In this document: piece by piece, positions 19,480 through 27,872 of the stretch
How the letters are laid out: each line of letters starts with the position of its first letter
Numbering within the stretch: position 1 is the stretch's first letter
Assembly: GCA_018435665.1 (NCBI GenBank)
Contig: JAHDND010000044.1
Coordinates: 1 to 44,932, forward strand
Length of the DNA: 44,932 nt
Source of the DNA: Candidatus Thiosymbion sp.
GTDB lineage: Bacteria; Pseudomonadota; Gammaproteobacteria; Chromatiales; Chromatiaceae
Reading direction: 5' to 3'
Notes under the pieces: model-generated
What the model was told of the DNA's origin: nothing
The model's input: the letters and a program-made list of their open reading frames with translations, nothing else
Database searches by the model: none
Made by a program: the position numbers and the translations under genes

Positions 19480-20715
19480 TCAGGCGCGGGGCGCCAGCAC
19501 GGCGGGTTCCTTGCGCCCGCCAATCACCTCCCCGACCAGGTGCAGGGCGGTCTCGAAGGCATCGCGCAGGGTGGCCGTGGTGCGAATCTCGCCGACATTG
19601 ACCCCCAGTTCGACGATGGTGCGGGCGATGGCCGGCGACAGGCCGGAGACGATCGCCTCGCAGCCCATCAGACGGGTCGCCTTGGTGATCTTGATGAGCT
19701 GGTTGGCCACGGCGGTGTCGACAGTGGCCACCCCGCTGATGTCGAGGACGAAGACCTTGGCGCGCATCTCCGAGATCATGGTCAGGGATTTGTTCATGAT
19801 GTCGGAGGTGCGCATGGAATCGAGCACGCCCACCAGGGGCAGCAGCAGAATGCCCTCCCAGATGGGGGTGACCGGGGTCGACATTTCCTGGACGGCGCGG
19901 TCCAGTTCGTTGCGGATGCGCTCCGCCTCCCGCGCCTCGGCCAGGGCGATCTCCAGGGCCTCGCTCTGGGCGACGTTGGCGGTGATGTCGTAGGCGAACT
20001 TGACCACCTTCACCGGGCGGCCGTGGTCATCGAGGATGGGGGAATAGGTGGCCTCGAGCCAGACCGAATCGCCGTTCTTGGCGAAACGCTCAAAGCGGCC
20101 GCGGTAGAACTTGCCCTGGGCCAGGTCGAACCAGAATTGCCGGTAATCCGCGGAGGCCGCGTATTCGGCGCTGACGAACAGGCGGTGATGCTTGCCCTGG
20201 AGCTCTTCCAGGCTGTAGCCCATGCGCTCCAGAAAGAGATCGTTGGCGGTGAGGATGGTGCCATCGGTCTGGAACTCGATCACCGCCATGGACTTCTCGA
20301 TGGCGTCGATGAAGCCGGCGTCGAGGGTCGCCGCCTGTTTGCGGGCGGTGATGTCGGTGGCCAGCTTGATGACCTTCTGGACCTGGCCATCCGCGTCCAG
20401 GACCGGGTTGTAGGTGGCCTGGAGCCAGACCTCCCGCCCGCCCTTGCCCAGGCGCAGGAATTCCGAGGCGAAAAATTGGCCCTGGCGTAGACCCTCCCAG
20501 AAGGCGCCGTACTCTGGGGTGGCGGCATGGGCCGGGTCGACGAAGATGCGGTGGTGCTTGCCCTGAATCTCGTCGAGCCGGTAGCCCAGGGACTGGAGGA
20601 ACAGATCGTTGGCCTTGATGATCTCGCCAGTGGCGGTGAATTCAATGATCGCGTTCGAGCGGTCGATGGCCTTCATCAAGGCCGTCAGCTCACTCACCTC
20701 GTCTGTATCCTGCAT
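19480..20715 (-). CDS. RsbR-like stressosome sensor, PAS-PAS-STAS
   Basis: The ATG at 20715 gives 411 residues; the longer open frame upstream is antisense to the next gene. Two PAS domains (about 15-125 and 137-245) are obvious internal duplicates, each with IQGKHHRIFV- or LQGKHHRLFV-like, then VWL(Q/E)ATY(N/S)P and K(L/F)A(T/Y)DITA segments. They resemble the tandem PAS of BdlA/Aer-type chemoreceptors. A helical linker (IALAEAREAERIRNELDRAV) leads to a C-terminal STAS domain with VLDISGVATVDTAVANQLI and SGLSPAIARTIVELGV; Thr in VDTAVA matches the phosphorylated threonine of RsbR proteins. It is the first gene of the operon and the presumed sensor, perhaps of redox or a small molecule via PAS. 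Confidence 0.9.
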   Translation of the reverse strand: MQDTDEVSELTALMKAIDRSNAIIEFTATGEIIKANDLFLQSLGYRLDEIQGKHHRIFVDPAHAATPEYGAFWEGLRQGQFFASEFLRLGKGGREVWLQATYNPVLDADGQVQKVIKLATDITARKQAATLDAGFIDAIEKSMAVIEFQTDGTILTANDLFLERMGYSLEELQGKHHRLFVSAEYAASADYRQFWFDLAQGKFYRGRFERFAKNGDSVWLEATYSPILDDHGRPVKVVKFAYDITANVAQSEALEIALAEAREAERIRNELDRAVQEMSTPVTPIWEGILLLPLVGVLDSMRTSDIMNKSLTMISEMRAKVFVLDISGVATVDTAVANQLIKITKATRLMGCEAIVSGLSPAIARTIVELGVNVGEIRTTATLRDAFETALHLVGEVIGGRKEPAVLAPRA

Positions 20716-20913
20716 TGCCAGAACCCCGGTACGAAACAAGGCCGGTATTGTTGATAAATCACCACAGGGAAGCAAACCCGCCGCGCCCGCCCCGCGACAG
20801 CGATCTCCTGTCCTGGGGCAGGTTGGCCGAATACCGGCGGGGCTTGGGTCTACACTTTCAAGGCAGCGAGGCGATGATGTCAGCACGGGCGGGGATGACC
20901 GCAGGAGCAAGCG

Positions 20914-22389
20914 ATGTTCGAATCGGCGGAACTGGGACACAAAATCGATAAGGCCGTCTTGCGCGAACGGGAACCCCGGCTGCGCGAGGAGTTGCTGGAC
21001 GCCCAATTCGACCTGCGGGAGCAAGGCCAATTTCCCGTGATCATCCTCATCGCCGGGGTCGATGGGGCGGGCAAGAGCGAGACCATCAACCTGCTCTATA
21101 AATGGATGGACCCCCGCTATCTGTCCACCCAGACCTTCAGCATCGCCACCGATGAGGAACGGGACCGCCCCTATATGTGGCGCTTCTGGCGGGTCTTGCC
21201 CCCCAAGGGACGCATCGGCATCTTCGCCGACTCCTGGTACAGCGAGACCCTGGAGCGGGGCATGGCGGGGGAGCTGTCCGCGGCCGATCTCGATCAGCGC
21301 CTGGACCAGATCAACCGCTTCGAGGCCATGCTGGTCAACGAGGAGGCCCTGGTCCTCAAGTTCTGGTTCCATCTGTCCAAGCAGGGTCAGCGGGAGCGGC
21401 TCACCGCCCTGGAACGGGACCCACGCACCGCCTGGCAGGTGACCAAGGACAACTGGCGCCACCACAAGCGTTACGACCGCTTGCAGGAGATGGCGGACCA
21501 TGTGCTGCGGCTGACCAACACCCCCTGGGCGCCCTGGGTGGTGGTGGATGGCAGCGATGATCGCTACCGGATGCTGCAAGTGGGGAGCGTCTTGCTCGGC
21601 GCCCTGCTGCGGCGCCTGGCCGATCCCCAGGACCAGAGCTTCCCGGTGGCCCCGCCCATGGTGCCGAACATCGACCAGCTCGACGTGCTGACGGCCCTCG
21701 ACCTGTCCCGGAAGCTGGAGCTGGAGGAGTATCAGGCGCAACTGGCCAAATGGCAGGGGCGTCTCAGCGAGCTGACCCGGCACCCCAAATTCCAGCGCCG
21801 GGCCTTGGTGCTAGCCTTCGAGGGCCAGGACGCCGCCGGCAAGGGGAGCTCCATCCGGCGGGTGACGGCGGCCCTCGACGCCCGCCAGTACCAGATCGTG
21901 CCCGTCGCCGCCCCCACCGAGGAGGAGCGCGCCCAGCCCTACCTATGGCGTTTCTGGCGGCACATCCCCCGCAAGGGGCGGCTGACCCTCTTCGATCGCA
22001 CCTGGTACGGCCGGGTGCTGGTGGAGCGGGTCGAGGGCCTGTGCGGCGAGGCGGACTGGTTGCGCGCCTATGCCGAGATCAACGACTTCGAGCAGGAGTT
22101 GCACCAGGACGGCGTCATCCTGGTCAAATTCTGGCTGGAGATCAGCAACCAGGAGCAGTTACGGCGCTTCCAGGAGCGGGAACAGGTGGCCTTCAAGCGC
22201 TTCAAGATCACCCCCGAGGACTGGCGCAACCGCGACAAGTGGGACCTCTATCACCAGGCCGTATGCGACATGGTCGACCGGACCAGCACCGGCATCGCCC
22301 CCTGGACCCTGGTCGAGGCCGAGGACAAGTACTTCGCCCGCGTCAAAATCCTGCGCACCCTTTGCAGGCGCCTGGAGGAGGCGCTGTAG
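20914..22389 (+). CDS. pap: Polyphosphate:AMP phosphotransferase (double PPK2 domain)
   Basis: This enzyme makes ADP from AMP using polyphosphate. The 491-residue protein has two PPK2 domains in tandem (about 1-235 and 255-491), as in characterised PAP enzymes. The first has Walker-A-like GVDGAGKSETINLL and the lid region RFWRVLPPKGRIGIF; the second has FEGQDAAGKGSSIRR and FWRHIPRKGRLTLFDRTWYG. Single-domain PPK2 proteins are shorter and act on ADP or GDP, so the double form supports AMP as acceptor. AGGAG precedes the ATG by a suitable distance. It is divergent from the Rsb-like operon across 198 bases, and expression could be co-ordinated with stress signalling (inference). Confidence 0.94.
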   Translation: MFESAELGHKIDKAVLREREPRLREELLDAQFDLREQGQFPVIILIAGVDGAGKSETINLLYKWMDPRYLSTQTFSIATDEERDRPYMWRFWRVLPPKGRIGIFADSWYSETLERGMAGELSAADLDQRLDQINRFEAMLVNEEALVLKFWFHLSKQGQRERLTALERDPRTAWQVTKDNWRHHKRYDRLQEMADHVLRLTNTPWAPWVVVDGSDDRYRMLQVGSVLLGALLRRLADPQDQSFPVAPPMVPNIDQLDVLTALDLSRKLELEEYQAQLAKWQGRLSELTRHPKFQRRALVLAFEGQDAAGKGSSIRRVTAALDARQYQIVPVAAPTEEERAQPYLWRFWRHIPRKGRLTLFDRTWYGRVLVERVEGLCGEADWLRAYAEINDFEQELHQDGVILVKFWLEISNQEQLRRFQEREQVAFKRFKITPEDWRNRDKWDLYHQAVCDMVDRTSTGIAPWTLVEAEDKYFARVKILRTLCRRLEEAL

Positions 22390-22399
22390 CCCTCACCCG

Positions 22400-22879
22400 C
22401 TAGGTGTCGGCCTTTACCAGGCGTGGGTCCAGTCTCAATCCCCTGTCCTTGCCCACGCGCACGGCGACCGCGTATTCCGGGTGGGCCGGGTTCAGAAGGA
22501 GATTGCGTTCACCGGGCGTGATGACGCTGGGGACGGACAGCCCCACGGAGACGGCCTCGGCAACCCAGCGATCACCCACGGCGCGGGTGGCGGCCGGCAC
22601 TGGCCAGGCCGCGTAATCCCCTGGCAGTTCCATCCAGGATTCGCAGGCGCGAATGGCCTCTGGCGACACCTCCACCTCCAGGTAGCGCCAATGGCCACGC
22701 AACACCGTTTCCGCCTCCAGGTGGACCAGCAATTCGAGCATCGCCAGGGAGAGGGATTGGGCGGCATAGACCACGGCGATCCCGGGAGAATTCCAGCGGC
22801 CGCCATAGAGCCTGGCGCCTTCCCCGCTCATGGCCGAGTCCACGAAGGCCTCATCCACCAGCCGGAACCAGGTCAACAA
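22400..22879 (-). CDS. RES-domain toxin (NAD+-degrading type)
   Basis: The protein is 159 residues, the usual size of RES toxins, which resemble ADP-ribosyltransferases and degrade NAD+. Conserved segments are FRLVDEAF, GEGARLYGGRWNSPGIAVVY with the Arg-Tyr/Arg-Trp-Asn core, AAQSLSLAMLELLVHLE with the acidic residue, VPSVITPGERNLLLNPAHPEY near the end and a final basic LRLDPRLVK. The start codon overlaps the antitoxin stop by 7 bases. All motifs look intact, so a functional toxin is expected. It converges with the polyphosphate gene, 10 bases apart. Confidence 0.92.
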   Translation of the reverse strand: MLTWFRLVDEAFVDSAMSGEGARLYGGRWNSPGIAVVYAAQSLSLAMLELLVHLEAETVLRGHWRYLEVEVSPEAIRACESWMELPGDYAAWPVPAATRAVGDRWVAEAVSVGLSVPSVITPGERNLLLNPAHPEYAVAVRVGKDRGLRLDPRLVKADT

Positions 22880-23307
22880 AAGACCCCGTGGCGTAAGCGG
22901 CCGATCAACTGCTCGACCTCGCGGGCGCCTACCTCCGTGTCGGCATAGGCCAGGGGGCTATGCCCCCCCAAGGCGACTTTTGGCGTCGTGAGCCAGTCCC
23001 GGGCCAGCTTGGTATCCCGGAGCATTTCGGTGGCCAGGGCCAGAAGGCGCTCGATACGCAGGACACGCTCCGACTCCAGTCGCTCTAGACGCCCAGCCTG
23101 CCGGCGCCTGGCCAGGGTCCGCACGGGGATGCCCGCCAGGGTGGCGAGCTCTTGCAGAGAAATACCCAGGGGCCCCCGCAAGGCTTCCAGTTCCGCGAAG
23201 GGTAAGCCCGCGTAGACCCGTTCACGCAGCAACGCGGTGGGGGTCCGCAGAATGACAGCTGGATCGGAGGAGCGCCGGGTCTCTGCCCGGGGGGCGGGGT
23301 CAGGCAT
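22873..23307 (-). CDS. Xre/MbcA/ParS-type antitoxin of the RES pair
   Basis: The ATG at 23307 gives 144 residues; an upstream start at 23370 is possible. Residues about 40-95 hold an Xre-like helix-turn-helix (LGISLQELATLAGIPVRTLARRR in the middle). The C-terminal part carries the toxin-binding MbcA/ParS region: RIERLLALATEMLRDTKLARDWL, then PKVALGGHSPLAYADTEVGAREVEQLI, including the GxxPL-type motif. The overlap with the RES gene downstream is the standard antitoxin-first layout of type II RES-Xre modules. Negative autoregulation is expected from the family. No clear operator is visible in the region before 23307. Confidence 0.92.
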   Translation of the reverse strand: MPDPAPRAETRRSSDPAVILRTPTALLRERVYAGLPFAELEALRGPLGISLQELATLAGIPVRTLARRRQAGRLERLESERVLRIERLLALATEMLRDTKLARDWLTTPKVALGGHSPLAYADTEVGAREVEQLIGRLRHGVFC

Positions 23308-23414
23308 AGGGGTGATCCTGTTAGTTGGGCCACATGGCTCAATCTTATGGGCCATCTGGCAAGACCGCAATCGCTACCGGGGGAAGGGCGGCCTCAGCCT
23401 CGCTCCCCAGTAAA

Positions 23415-24746
23415 TCAGGCCTCCGCCAGCTTCCGCCGATCCACCACCCGCTTGGCCTTGCCGGCGAAGCGCTCGATGCTGCGGGGTTCCACCAGATCCA
23501 CCTCGGCGCGGATGCCGGCGACGGTGTGGATCTCCCGGGCGATGCGCTCGCGCAGGGCCTGCATGCGATCCATGCGGTCGGAGAAGAGCTCCGGGCGGAT
23601 CTCTACCTTGACCGTGACCTTGTCCAGGGTGCCGGGGCGATCGACCTCGATGAGGTAATGGGGGGTGGTGCCCTCCACCCGCAGCAGGGCCTCCTCGATC
23701 TGGGAGGGGAAGACGTTGACCCCGCGAATGATGAGCATGTCGTCGCTGCGCCCGGCGACGCGGCTCATGCGCCGCGTGGTGCGGCCGCAGGGGCAGGGTT
23801 CGTGCCACAGCCGGGCGATGTCGCGGGTGCGGTAGCGCAGCATCGGCCAGGCCTCGCGGGTCAGGTTGGTGATGACCAGCTCGCCGGGCTCGCCCTCCGG
23901 CACCGGCTCCAGGGTCTCCGGGTCCAGGCACTCCACCAGGAAGTGGTCCTCCTGGATGTGCATGCCATTGTGGGCGAAACACTCGCCGCTGACCCCGGGA
24001 CCGATGATTTCCGAGAGGCCATAGTTGTTGAAGGCCTGGATGTCGAGCTGGTCCTCGATCTCCCGGCGCATGTCCTCGGTCCAGGGCTCGCCGCCGAAAT
24101 GGCCGTAGCGCAGGGAGAGGGCGCGCGGATCGATCCCCAGCTCACGGGCGCCGTCGGCGATGGTCAGGGCATAGCTGGGGGTGCAGACCAGGACCTCGGG
24201 GTTGAGCTCGCGCATGATGTCGAGCTGGCGACGGGTATTGCCGGAGGCGGCGGGGATGACGGCGGCCCCGACCCGCTCGACGCCATAGTGGAGGCCGAAG
24301 CCGCCGGTGAAGAGCCCGAAACCGAAGGCGATCTGCACCGTATGCTCCGGCCGCAGCCCCCCCGCCACCAGGAAGCGGGCGCAGAGCCCGGACCAGGTCT
24401 GGAGGTCCCGCGCCGTGTAGGCGACGAAGGTGGGCCGGCCGGTGGTCCCGGAAGAGCCGTGGATGCGCGCCACGTCCGCGCGCGGCACCGCCAGGAAGCC
24501 CAGGGGCTGATGCTGGCGCAGGTCGGCCTTGGTGGTGAAGGGCAGGCGCCGCAGGTCGTCCAGGGAGTGGATACCGCGGGGGCCGATGTCGTGGCGGCTG
24601 AGGTGCTCGCGATAAAAGGGTACCTGGGCGACCCGCTCGACCAAGGCGCGGAGCCGTTCCAGTTGCAGGGCCGCCAGTTCCGGGCGTGGCAAGGTCTCAG
24701 CGGGGTCGTAGATGCGGTGGTCGCTGGTGGGGACGGTGGTTGGCAT
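23415..24746 (-). CDS. paaK: Phenylacetate-CoA ligase family enzyme
   Basis: This 443-residue adenylate-forming enzyme activates phenylacetate (or a related aromatic acid) to its CoA thioester. The ATG at 24746 gives the family length; the open frame continues upstream without similarity. Landmarks are the P-loop-like GSSGTTGRPTFVAYT, FGLFTGGFGLHYGVE, VLVCTPSYAL, the A-motif NNYGLSEIIGPGVSGECF, GELVITNLTREAWPMLRYRTRD and the hinge GRSDDMLIIRGVNVFPSQIEEAL, with catalytic Lys near FAGKAKRVVD at the C-terminus. It is grouped with an ACT protein and a symporter; the ligase-ACT pairing is common next to indolepyruvate:ferredoxin oxidoreductase genes, but none is in this window. Confidence 0.93.
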   Translation of the reverse strand: MPTTVPTSDHRIYDPAETLPRPELAALQLERLRALVERVAQVPFYREHLSRHDIGPRGIHSLDDLRRLPFTTKADLRQHQPLGFLAVPRADVARIHGSSGTTGRPTFVAYTARDLQTWSGLCARFLVAGGLRPEHTVQIAFGFGLFTGGFGLHYGVERVGAAVIPAASGNTRRQLDIMRELNPEVLVCTPSYALTIADGARELGIDPRALSLRYGHFGGEPWTEDMRREIEDQLDIQAFNNYGLSEIIGPGVSGECFAHNGMHIQEDHFLVECLDPETLEPVPEGEPGELVITNLTREAWPMLRYRTRDIARLWHEPCPCGRTTRRMSRVAGRSDDMLIIRGVNVFPSQIEEALLRVEGTTPHYLIEVDRPGTLDKVTVKVEIRPELFSDRMDRMQALRERIAREIHTVAGIRAEVDLVEPRSIERFAGKAKRVVDRRKLAEA

Positions 24747-24906
24747 GAGACGGCTACTCTTCACAAGTCGATCGTTCCCCCCCTCCTCGCGACCCCCGCC
24801 CGGGCCGTGAGCGGACCGGCGGCCATCCCGCCAGACGCGCCAGGCCCGGGTCAGGAAGGGTTGGGGAAAGGGGAGATGAAGGGCGGTTACCAGAGGGAGG
24901 GCGATG

Positions 24907-25344
24907 CTAGGGCAGGTGGCTGAAGAGCTCCTCCGCCGCCGCCCCGTGCAAACCGGCGGCGTCGAGGACCTCGATCGCCCGATCCGGGTCCTCGAAACGC
25001 AGGACCAGGAGCGATTTGCCCTCGCGGCGCAGGGCGAAGGCGTAGAGGTACTCGACATTGAGCCCCGCGCCGTCCAGGACCTTGAGAATTTCCGCCAGAC
25101 CACCGGGGCGGTCGGCGACGTCCACAGCCACCACCTCCGTGACATTGACCACCCAGCCCGCCCGCTCCAGGACCTGCTTGGCCCGTTCCCAGTCGCGGAC
25201 GATCAGGCGCAGGATGCCGAACTGGGCCGTGTCGGCCAGGGACAGGGTCACCAGGTTGATGCCCTCGGCGGCGAGGGCCTCCAGGGGTGCGCCCAGATGC
25301 CCGGGACGGTTCTCGATGAACAGGGAGAGTTGGTGCAGCTTCAT
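24907..25344 (-). CDS. Tandem ACT-domain protein, amino-acid-binding regulator
   Basis: The 145-residue protein has two ACT domains (about 1-70 and 71-145): LSLFIENRPGHLGAPLEALA and VDVADRPGGLAEILKVLDGA each carry the RPG ligand-binding turn. Short double-ACT proteins of this kind are often encoded beside phenylacetate-CoA ligase, as here (160 bases upstream of paaK on the same strand). They probably bind an aromatic amino acid or related metabolite. It has no catalytic domain. An effector of the ligase or a transcription partner are both possible; the sequence does not decide. Confidence 0.88.
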   Translation of the reverse strand: MKLHQLSLFIENRPGHLGAPLEALAAEGINLVTLSLADTAQFGILRLIVRDWERAKQVLERAGWVVNVTEVVAVDVADRPGGLAEILKVLDGAGLNVEYLYAFALRREGKSLLVLRFEDPDRAIEVLDAAGLHGAAAEELFSHLP

Positions 25345-25424
25345 GGTCGGTCATTCCCAGGGTACGGCTGGCAGGGGGCCCGCAATCTTGGTCATGACAC
25401 AGCACATCGCGGTTTTCGGCCTCC

Positions 25425-25545
25425 CAAGGGAGGGTCGGGGGGCATCTGGCGGGGGTGTCGACCGCAGGGAGGCGGTCGTCAAGCCTACAGGGACGTATTC
25501 ACGGCGTCCCCCGCCAGACGCCACCTGACCCGGGATAACCGAAAA
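25425..25545. repeat. Palindromic three-way-junction repeat, copy 1
   Basis: This element of about 121 bp is nearly repeated at 27873-27992. An outer imperfect inverted repeat (GGTCGGGGGGCATCTGGCGGG-like arm and its partner ending CTGACC) encloses two perfect inner hairpins: GACCGC...GCGGTC and GGGACG...CGTCCC. The outer arms in this copy have three non-Watson-Crick positions; the inner stems are intact. It lies between the ACT gene and the symporter gene in non-coding DNA. It is non-autonomous; its core resembles repeats I associate with other gammaproteobacterial genomes, which I cannot verify here. Confidence 0.8.
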
Positions 25546-25603
25546 ATGAGGTGCCATGTCCATATCGCTACTTTACCACCCGGCACCGCCTGGCCGGCAG
25601 GGA

Positions 25604-25632
25604 TTGGCAAATTTGGTCCCGGTTTGATGTAT
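25604..25632 (+). promoter_or_regulatory. Weak candidate promoter of the symporter gene
   Basis: TTGGCA (25604-25609) and ATGTAT (25627-25632) are spaced by 17 bases, about 95 bases before the symporter ATG. An overlapping TATTCT (25630-25635) is another possible -10. The rest of the 182 bases between repeat copy 1 and the symporter has no gene. Consensus match is moderate. Confidence 0.3.
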
Positions 25633-25726
25633 TCTGCCGCCCGGCCGAACGGCCTGGAGCGGGTCCAGGGCCAGCGGCCACCACCCAGAATCGCGCTGGC
25701 GTTCACACCTCAAGAGGGGAGCTTCC

Positions 25727-27565
25727 ATGGCTGGCAATCCCACGCTGGATTGGATCGACATCGTCGTCATCGTCGGCTATTTGCTGACCACGGGGTATCT
25801 CGGCTGGCTGGGCTACCGGGGCACGCGCACGGCGGCGGACTTTCTGGTCGGGGGGCGCAGCGCCCACCCGGTGGTCATGGCGGTCTCCTACGCGGCCACC
25901 TTCATCTCCACCGCCGCCATCGTCGGCTTTGGCGGGGTCGCCGCCATGTTCGGCATGAGCCTGATGTGGCTCACCTTCGTCAACATCCTCTTCGGCATCC
26001 TCCTCGCCTTCACCCTGCTAGGCGAGCCCACCCGCCGCCTGGGACACCACCTGTCCGCCCACACCTTCCCGGAACTGTTGGGTGCCCGTTATCAGAGCAA
26101 GGGCATCCAGGTCCTGGCCGGCCTGGTGATCTTCCTCGCCATGCCCCTCTACTCGGCGGCGGTGATGACCGGCGGCACCGTCTTCGTCGTCACCCAGTTC
26201 GGCATCAGTTTCGAGGTGGCGCTGCTGGTCATGGCCCTGATCACCGCCGCCTATGTCATCCCCGGCGGGCTCAAGGCGGTGATGTATACCGATACCCTCC
26301 AGGGCTTCGTCATGATCCTGGCCATGATCTACCTGCTGTGGTTCACCTATTCCAGCCTGGGGGGGATCGAGCCGGCGCATCGGGCCCTGACGGACCTGGC
26401 CGATCTGGTCCCGCCCACCCTCCAGGCCATCGGCCACGAGGGCTGGACCCGGATGCCGGCCTTTGGCTGGGGTGCGACCAACTACGATCTCTGGTGGACG
26501 GTGGTCTCGGCCATCATCCTGGGGGTGGGTATCGGCGTCCTGGCGCAGCCCCAGTTGGTGGTGCGCTTCATGACCGTGCGCAGCCGGCGGGAACTGGACC
26601 GCGCCGTCCCCACCGGGGCCATCTTCATCCTGCTGCTGGTCGGCACCCCCTACCTAGTGGGCAGCCTGTCCAATGCCTGGTTCACCCAGCACGGGCCCTT
26701 GCTCACCGGGCAGGTGGTCAAGGAGATCGACCCGGCCAGCGGCCATGCCCTGGTGGGTCTGATGAAGGAGGCGACTCCTGGGCAGTGGGCGCCCGTGATC
26801 AACCCCAAGACCCAGCAGCCGACGGTGGTGCCCATGGCCATCGCCAGCCGCGAGACGGCACGGGACCCCGCCGGCCAGACCCTGGAACTGGTCAAGGGTC
26901 GCTCCCCGAGCGTGGTCTACGCCAAGGGGGAACCAGACCAGATCATCCCCACCTATATCAGTACCGCCCTGCCGCGCTGGTTCGGACTGATCTTCTTCCT
27001 CGCCCTGCTGGCGGCGGCCATGAGCACCATGTCCAGCCAATTCCACACCATCGGTACCGCCGCGGGGCGCGATCTCTATGAGCGGCTGACTGGCAAGCCC
27101 GGCCACGAACCGAGCCTACTGGTGATGCGTGTCGCCATCGTCATCGGCCTGCTGGCGGCGGTGACCATCAGCTACACGGTCCGGCAGGAATACGTGGTCG
27201 CCCGCTTCACGGCCATCTTCTTCGGCCTCTGCGCCGCCACCTTCCTGCCGGCCTATATCGGCGGGCTCTTCTGGCGGCGGGCGACACGTACCGGCGCCCT
27301 GGCCTCCATGCTGGTGGGCATGGGCGTCTCGGTCTTCTGGCTGCTGTTCATCAAGTCCCGGGAGGCCTCGGCCATTGGCCTGGTGCAGTTCGTCACCGAC
27401 GGCAAGACCAGCCTGCTGGCGGACCACCCCAACTGGCCCATGGTGGACCCCATCGTCATCGCCCTGCCCCTGGCAATCCTCACCCTGGTGCTGGTCAGCC
27501 TGGTCACCAGGCCGGTGGACCCCCGACACCTGGGGGTTTGCTTCCCCAAGGAGCAGGGGCGATAG
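25727..27565 (+). CDS. Sodium:solute symporter (SSS family)
   Basis: This 612-residue integral membrane transporter has about 13 predicted hydrophobic segments. The start has a short outer end, then WIDIVVIVGYLLTTGYLGWLG, DFLVGGRSAHPVVMAVSYAATFISTAAIVGF (Na+-site region of the LeuT-like fold), and AYVIPGGLKAVMYTDTLQG, the SSS signature area. A long loop at about 320-405 separates helices 8 and 9 (VKEIDPASGHALVGL to KGEPDQIIPTY). Ribosome-binding sequence GAGGGGAG precedes the ATG. It is followed by the 56-residue accessory protein gene. The substrate is unknown: acetate/pyruvate-type monocarboxylates or, given paaK nearby, an aromatic acid are the main candidates. Confidence 0.93.
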   Translation: MAGNPTLDWIDIVVIVGYLLTTGYLGWLGYRGTRTAADFLVGGRSAHPVVMAVSYAATFISTAAIVGFGGVAAMFGMSLMWLTFVNILFGILLAFTLLGEPTRRLGHHLSAHTFPELLGARYQSKGIQVLAGLVIFLAMPLYSAAVMTGGTVFVVTQFGISFEVALLVMALITAAYVIPGGLKAVMYTDTLQGFVMILAMIYLLWFTYSSLGGIEPAHRALTDLADLVPPTLQAIGHEGWTRMPAFGWGATNYDLWWTVVSAIILGVGIGVLAQPQLVVRFMTVRSRRELDRAVPTGAIFILLLVGTPYLVGSLSNAWFTQHGPLLTGQVVKEIDPASGHALVGLMKEATPGQWAPVINPKTQQPTVVPMAIASRETARDPAGQTLELVKGRSPSVVYAKGEPDQIIPTYISTALPRWFGLIFFLALLAAAMSTMSSQFHTIGTAAGRDLYERLTGKPGHEPSLLVMRVAIVIGLLAAVTISYTVRQEYVVARFTAIFFGLCAATFLPAYIGGLFWRRATRTGALASMLVGMGVSVFWLLFIKSREASAIGLVQFVTDGKTSLLADHPNWPMVDPIVIALPLAILTLVLVSLVTRPVDPRHLGVCFPKEQGR

Positions 27566-27635
27566 GCCCTCACCCCGGGTCCCTGGGCACCCTTGGCCCT
27601 TCTGACCTTTGCCCTGAATCCCCGCGGAGAGACTC

Positions 27636-27806
27636 ATGCTCGGCATCCCTGATCCCCTCGTCCTGACCGCCTTCCTGGGCTGTATCCTGGTCACCCTCAT
27701 CAGCCTCATCTATGGCCTGGCGCGGCGCAACGCCGCCCGTGACGAACTGACCCAGGAGGATCGCGCCTGGGCCCTGGAAGAGAAACGGGTCGAGGATGAA
27801 ATCTGA
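27636..27806 (+). CDS. Symporter small accessory protein, 56 residues
   Basis: This is a 56-residue protein with one membrane helix (about 8-27: LVLTAFLGCILVTLISLIYG), a basic stop-transfer LARRNAAR, and an acidic, helical tail (DELTQEDRAWALEEKRVEDEI, split by the cap). The ATG has a GGAGAG ribosome-binding site 4 bases upstream. Small proteins starting MLGIPDP-like are known next to certain SSS transporters and are named symporter small accessory proteins. It is 70 bases after the symporter stop on the same strand, so the two are very likely co-transcribed and form a complex. Confidence 0.85.
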   Translation: MLGIPDPLVLTAFLGCILVTLISLIYGLARRNAARDELTQEDRAWALEEKRVEDEI

Positions 27807-27872
27807 GGCCGTCCCCGCATCAGGCGGGCAAACGGCTTCTGTACCCATCGCATTTCAGATATCGGCATTTTG

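Noticed and set aside
24747..24906. Third copy of the palindromic repeat between paaK and the ACT gene
   Set aside because: It shares only a CCGCCAGACGC-like segment and lacks the two inner hairpins.
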